Of a stretch of DNA of 7,348 nucleotides, positions 5,775-7,348 are shown piece after piece. The stretch comes from JBQCHF01 sp051953655 (GTDB lineage Bacteria > Actinomycetota > Actinomycetes > Motilibacterales > Motilibacteraceae), in NCBI GenBank assembly GCA_051953655.1, contig JBQCIO010000050.1, forward strand, positions 1 to 7,348. Direction: 5' to 3'. A model generated the notes under the pieces. It was given only the letters and a program-made list of their open reading frames with translations. It had not been told where the DNA came from and made no database searches. How positions within the stretch are numbered: position 1 is the stretch's first letter; each line of letters opens with the position of its first letter. A program made the position numbers and the translations under genes.

Positions 5775-5813
5775 CGACGGGCCACGTCGAGGGGGGTTCG
5801 ACGTGGCCCGTCG
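5775..5813. terminator. Strong terminator hairpin between convergent operons
   Basis: A perfect 16-bp stem (5775-5790 with 5798-5813) closes a 7-nt loop GGGGGGT. It lies between fxsA (+) and rbpA (-), about 45 nt past the rbpA stop, and can fold in RNA of either strand. No T-run follows on either side. It most likely serves as a shared bidirectional terminator. Confidence 0.75.
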
Positions 5814-5821
5814 GGTGCGTC

Positions 5822-5841
5822 GGGGCGCTACGGGACGCCCC
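5822..5841 (-). terminator. Small stem-loop after the rbpA stop
   Basis: GGGGCG (5822-5827) pairs with CGCCCC (5836-5841) around an 8-nt loop, 15 nt beyond the rbpA stop. It precedes the stronger hairpin at 5775-5813 in the direction of rbpA transcription, and may assist it. Confidence 0.35.
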
Positions 5842-5856
5842 ACGGGGTCGTGGCGG

Positions 5857-6222
5857 TCAGGCGCTCTTGCGGTGCCCGTCCGTCCCGCCCCCGGGTCCGT
5901 GGCGGAGGATCTCCAGCCGCTCGGCCAGCAGCTCCTCCAGGTCGGCGATGCTGCGCCGCTCCATCAGCATGTCCCAGTGGGTGCGCTGGGGCTTGACCTT
6001 CTTGGGCTCGGGGAGCGCACCGTCGGTGCGCAGGGCCTCGGCGCCGCACTTCGGGCATTCCCAGAGGACGGGTACCTCGGCCTCGGCCGAGAACGGCACC
6101 GTCACGGTGTGACCGTTCGGGCAGCCGTAGGACACGTCGACGCGGGGTGCCGCCTCGACGTTGGAGTCCGTCTCGTAGCTCTGGGCCCCGAGGCGCGAGC
6201 CGCGCAGTGCTCGCTCGCTCAT
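5857..6222 (-). CDS. rbpA: RNA polymerase-binding protein RbpA
   Basis: RbpA is an actinobacterial protein that binds RNA polymerase and group 1/2 sigma factors and stabilises the open promoter complex. It also affects rifampicin sensitivity. The 121-residue frame starts at ATG 6222, with GGAGG (6233-6229) 6 nt upstream. The N-terminal tail LRGSRLGAQSYETD (6-19) is the conserved segment that reaches toward the polymerase active site. The core follows with Cys34, His38, Cys56 and Cys59, a plausible zinc site as in Streptomyces; the M. tuberculosis core lacks it, as I recall. The basic linker PEPKKVKPQRTHWDML (71-86) and the sigma-interaction helices ERRSIADLEELLAERLEILR (88-107) match the family closely. 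A short GGGTDGHRKSA tail is additional. The gene faces the ppm1 operon, as in M. tuberculosis, where rbpA (Rv2050) is convergent with ppm1 (Rv2051c). Confidence 0.96.
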   Translation of the reverse strand: MSERALRGSRLGAQSYETDSNVEAAPRVDVSYGCPNGHTVTVPFSAEAEVPVLWECPKCGAEALRTDGALPEPKKVKPQRTHWDMLMERRSIADLEELLAERLEILRHGPGGGTDGHRKSA

Positions 6223-6269
6223 GAAGTCCCTCCGGTGATGCTGATGGATGGACAGCCCGACCGTGGTGT

Positions 6270-6294
6270 CGTCCGACTGTGTGGTTGTCGGACG
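6270..6294 (-). promoter_or_regulatory. Hairpin in the rbpA leader
   Basis: CGTCCGAC (6270-6277) and GTCGGACG (6287-6294) form a perfect 8-bp stem with a 9-nt loop (AACCACACA in the rbpA mRNA). It lies about 48 nt upstream of the rbpA start, within the leader predicted from the promoter at 6324-6349. It could be an RNA structure or an operator. Confidence 0.35.
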
Positions 6295-6323
6295 GCGGTG
6301 CCGTCGCTGTCTTGTCCCCTGCC

Positions 6324-6349
6324 AACGGTCGATACCCCTCTAGGATTCC
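6324..6349 (-). promoter_or_regulatory. SigR-type promoter of rbpA
   Basis: On the minus strand GGAAT (6349-6345) is followed after exactly 18 nt by GTT (6326-6324). The flanking bases extend it to GGGAAT and GTTG. This equals the promoter consensus of the ECF sigma factor SigR, the thiol-oxidative stress regulator, which is known to transcribe rbpA in Streptomyces coelicolor. Transcription would start near 6317, giving a leader of about 95 nt. Confidence 0.7.
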
Positions 6350-6452
6350 CTGACACGTCCCGCCCGGGAGGTGCCGGAGGGCCCTCCCGCCGGGTGCTCA
6401 CGGCGGGTGCACGGCAAGGTGGGGCCGGCGGGGACCAGGGAAGAGGGTCGGC

Positions 6453-6887
6453 ATGGACAGCGCGACGAGCCACCTGGACGACCGCCCTCGCGACCAGGAC
6501 AAGGGGTGGGCCGGCCGGTCCGTGCCCGTGCTCGGGGCGGCCCGCCTGGGGCTCGGCCTGGGCATGCTGGCCGCCCCCTCGCTGCTCACGCGCTGGCTGC
6601 GGCCGGACGATGCCGACGGCGGTCGCTGGGCCTGGGCGGTCCGCATGGTCGGCGCGCGCGAGCTGGCGCTGGGCGCCGGCTGCCTGCGCGCCTGGGGCCG
6701 CGGCGGCGACATGACCGGGTGGGTCGCCGCGCAGGCCACCGCCGATGCCGGCGACGCGCTCGCCTCGCTGCTCGCGGTGCGCCGCGGCGACGTCGACCGC
6801 GGGCGCGGTCGGCTGCTGGCCCTCAGCGCCCTGTCCGGCGTGGTGGCCGAGGCGGCCATGGTCGCTCGGCTGCGGCGTGACGCCTGA
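6453..6887 (+). CDS. Small four-helix membrane protein, DUF4267-like
   Basis: This 144-residue protein has no known function. ATG 6453 follows an AGGGAAGAGG ribosome site (about 6436-6445). After a charged, hydrophilic N-terminus (1-20) come four hydrophobic segments at about 24-45 (VPVLGAARLGLGLGMLAAPSLL), 60-80 (AWAVRMVGARELALGAG), 90-109 (WVAAQATADAGDALASLLAV) and 121-139. Conserved-looking polar residues sit inside or beside the helices (Arg31, Arg64, Arg69-Glu70, Asp98, Asp101, Glu133). This pattern resembles DUF4267-type proteins; the family name is my recollection of the pattern and not a search result. The gene diverges from rbpA, separated by 230 bp, and I see no clear promoter of its own. 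An acetyltransferase gene overlaps its 3' end, so the two are probably co-transcribed. Confidence 0.75.
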   Translation: MDSATSHLDDRPRDQDKGWAGRSVPVLGAARLGLGLGMLAAPSLLTRWLRPDDADGGRWAWAVRMVGARELALGAGCLRAWGRGGDMTGWVAAQATADAGDALASLLAVRRGDVDRGRGRLLALSALSGVVAEAAMVARLRRDA

Positions 6888-7348
6888 GTCGGCCGCACCC
6901 GACGACGTGCCGGTGCGCCCGGGCGGGTCGCCGTCGGTGCGACCGGCGCGCCCTGACGACGCCGAGGACGTCGCCGCGGTCGACCGGCTGACCTGGACCA
7001 GCGTCACGTCTCCCGCACCGCGGCCCGAGGACTGGACCGTGGACGACCCGGCCGCGGTGGTGCGCGATCTGCTGGTCGCCGAGCTGGACGGCCGGGTCGT
7101 CGGCTACGTGCGGGTTGTCCCCGGGTTCGCCCTTCCCAGCCATGCCCACGTGCGCTGCGTCGAGGGGCTGGCCGTGCACCCCGACGCGCAGGCGGGGGGT
7201 GTGGGGACGGCGCTGGTGCAGGCGGCCGTCGAGCAGGCCACCGCGGAGGGCGCCCGCAAGCTCACCCTGCGCGTGCTCGGTCGGAACGTCACCGCCCGCC
7301 GGCTCTACGCCCGCTGCGGCTTCGTCGAAGAGGGCGTGCTGCGCGGGG
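6877..7348 (+). CDS. GNAT family N-acetyltransferase, C-terminus cut by window end
   Basis: The frame is open from GTG 6877 to the window end (157 codons) and has no ATG start. The text is typical GNAT: VRPARPDDAEDVAAVDRLTW (21-40) as the first strand and helix, LLVAELDGRVVGYVRVV (65-81), then motif A, GLAVHPDAQAGGVGTALVQAA (97-117), whose QxxGxG loop (Gln105-Gly110) binds acetyl-CoA. Motif B follows as NVTARRLYARCGFVEEG (137-153). It would transfer an acetyl group from acetyl-CoA to an amine; the substrate cannot be told. GTG 6877 overlaps the previous gene by 11 nt but has no clear ribosome site. GTG 6907, 6913 and 6937 are in-frame alternatives, and 6937 would start exactly at the domain. 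Confidence 0.85.
   Translation, partial: MTPESAAPDDVPVRPGGSPSVRPARPDDAEDVAAVDRLTWTSVTSPAPRPEDWTVDDPAAVVRDLLVAELDGRVVGYVRVVPGFALPSHAHVRCVEGLAVHPDAQAGGVGTALVQAAVEQATAEGARKLTLRVLGRNVTARRLYARCGFVEEGVLRG

Noticed and set aside
5547..5843. Minus-strand ORF through the inverted-repeat element as a transposase fragment
   Set aside because: The translation is Arg/Pro-rich, runs past both ends of the element, and shows no catalytic DDE motif that I can see.
6341..6346. TAGGAT as a plus-strand -10 box for the DUF4267-like gene
   Set aside because: No -35 box at a proper distance, and it lies inside the better supported rbpA promoter on the other strand.

Overview
The window is very GC-rich and all genes end their codons in G or C. 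It carries RbpA, a protein found only in Actinobacteria, and its gene contents fit a free-living actinobacterium. Geodermatophilaceae (Blastococcus, Geodermatophilus, Modestobacter) is my guess, from the look of the proteins and not from a search.

Region 1 (1-1798, + strand) is the 3' end of a lysine-degradation operon. It holds the C-terminal part of kamD and complete kamE, the two subunits of the B12- and PLP-dependent beta-lysine 5,6-aminomutase. These are followed by kal, a hotdog-fold 3-aminobutyryl-CoA ammonia-lyase. The three genes are joined by ATGA and GTGA stop/start overlaps and close with two stem-loops. In the known pathway, lysine passes through beta-lysine, 3,5-diaminohexanoate and 3-keto-5-aminohexanoate to acetoacetate and 3-aminobutyryl-CoA, which Kal deaminates to crotonyl-CoA.

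Region 2 (1799-2413) has no convincing gene. It contains the two terminator-like hairpins, nested palindromes that run into a good TTGACA-16-TAGCGT promoter, a possible structured leader RNA and a hairpin just before the next gene. This promoter would drive region 3 with a leader of about 415 nt.

Region 3 (2414-5530, + strand) is an envelope operon. It contains lnt (apolipoprotein N-acyltransferase), ppm1 (polyprenyl-phosphate mannose synthase), a possible 25-codon ORF overlapping the ppm1 stop, and fxsA. Mycobacterium tuberculosis fuses Lnt and Ppm1 in one protein; here they are separate and 6 nt apart. The fxsA frame is broken by a one-base insertion near 5137.

Region 4 (5531-5856) lies between convergent genes. 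It holds a roughly 180-bp element with imperfect 21-bp terminal inverted repeats, flanked by TA/CTAG and without a recognisable transposase, so it looks like a MITE or an insertion-sequence remnant. A strong 16-bp terminator hairpin follows.

Region 5 (5857-6452) carries rbpA on the minus strand. Its upstream region contains an exact GGGAAT-N18-GTTG match to the SigR-type (thiol-oxidative stress) promoter.

Region 6 (6453-7348, + strand) has a small four-helix membrane protein of the DUF4267 type. It is overlapped by a GNAT acetyltransferase gene with a GTG start that runs off the window end.

I found no wholly new multi-gene system. The most interesting items are the small inverted-repeat element, the frameshifted fxsA, the structured or palindromic lnt leader, and the SigR-like promoter of rbpA.
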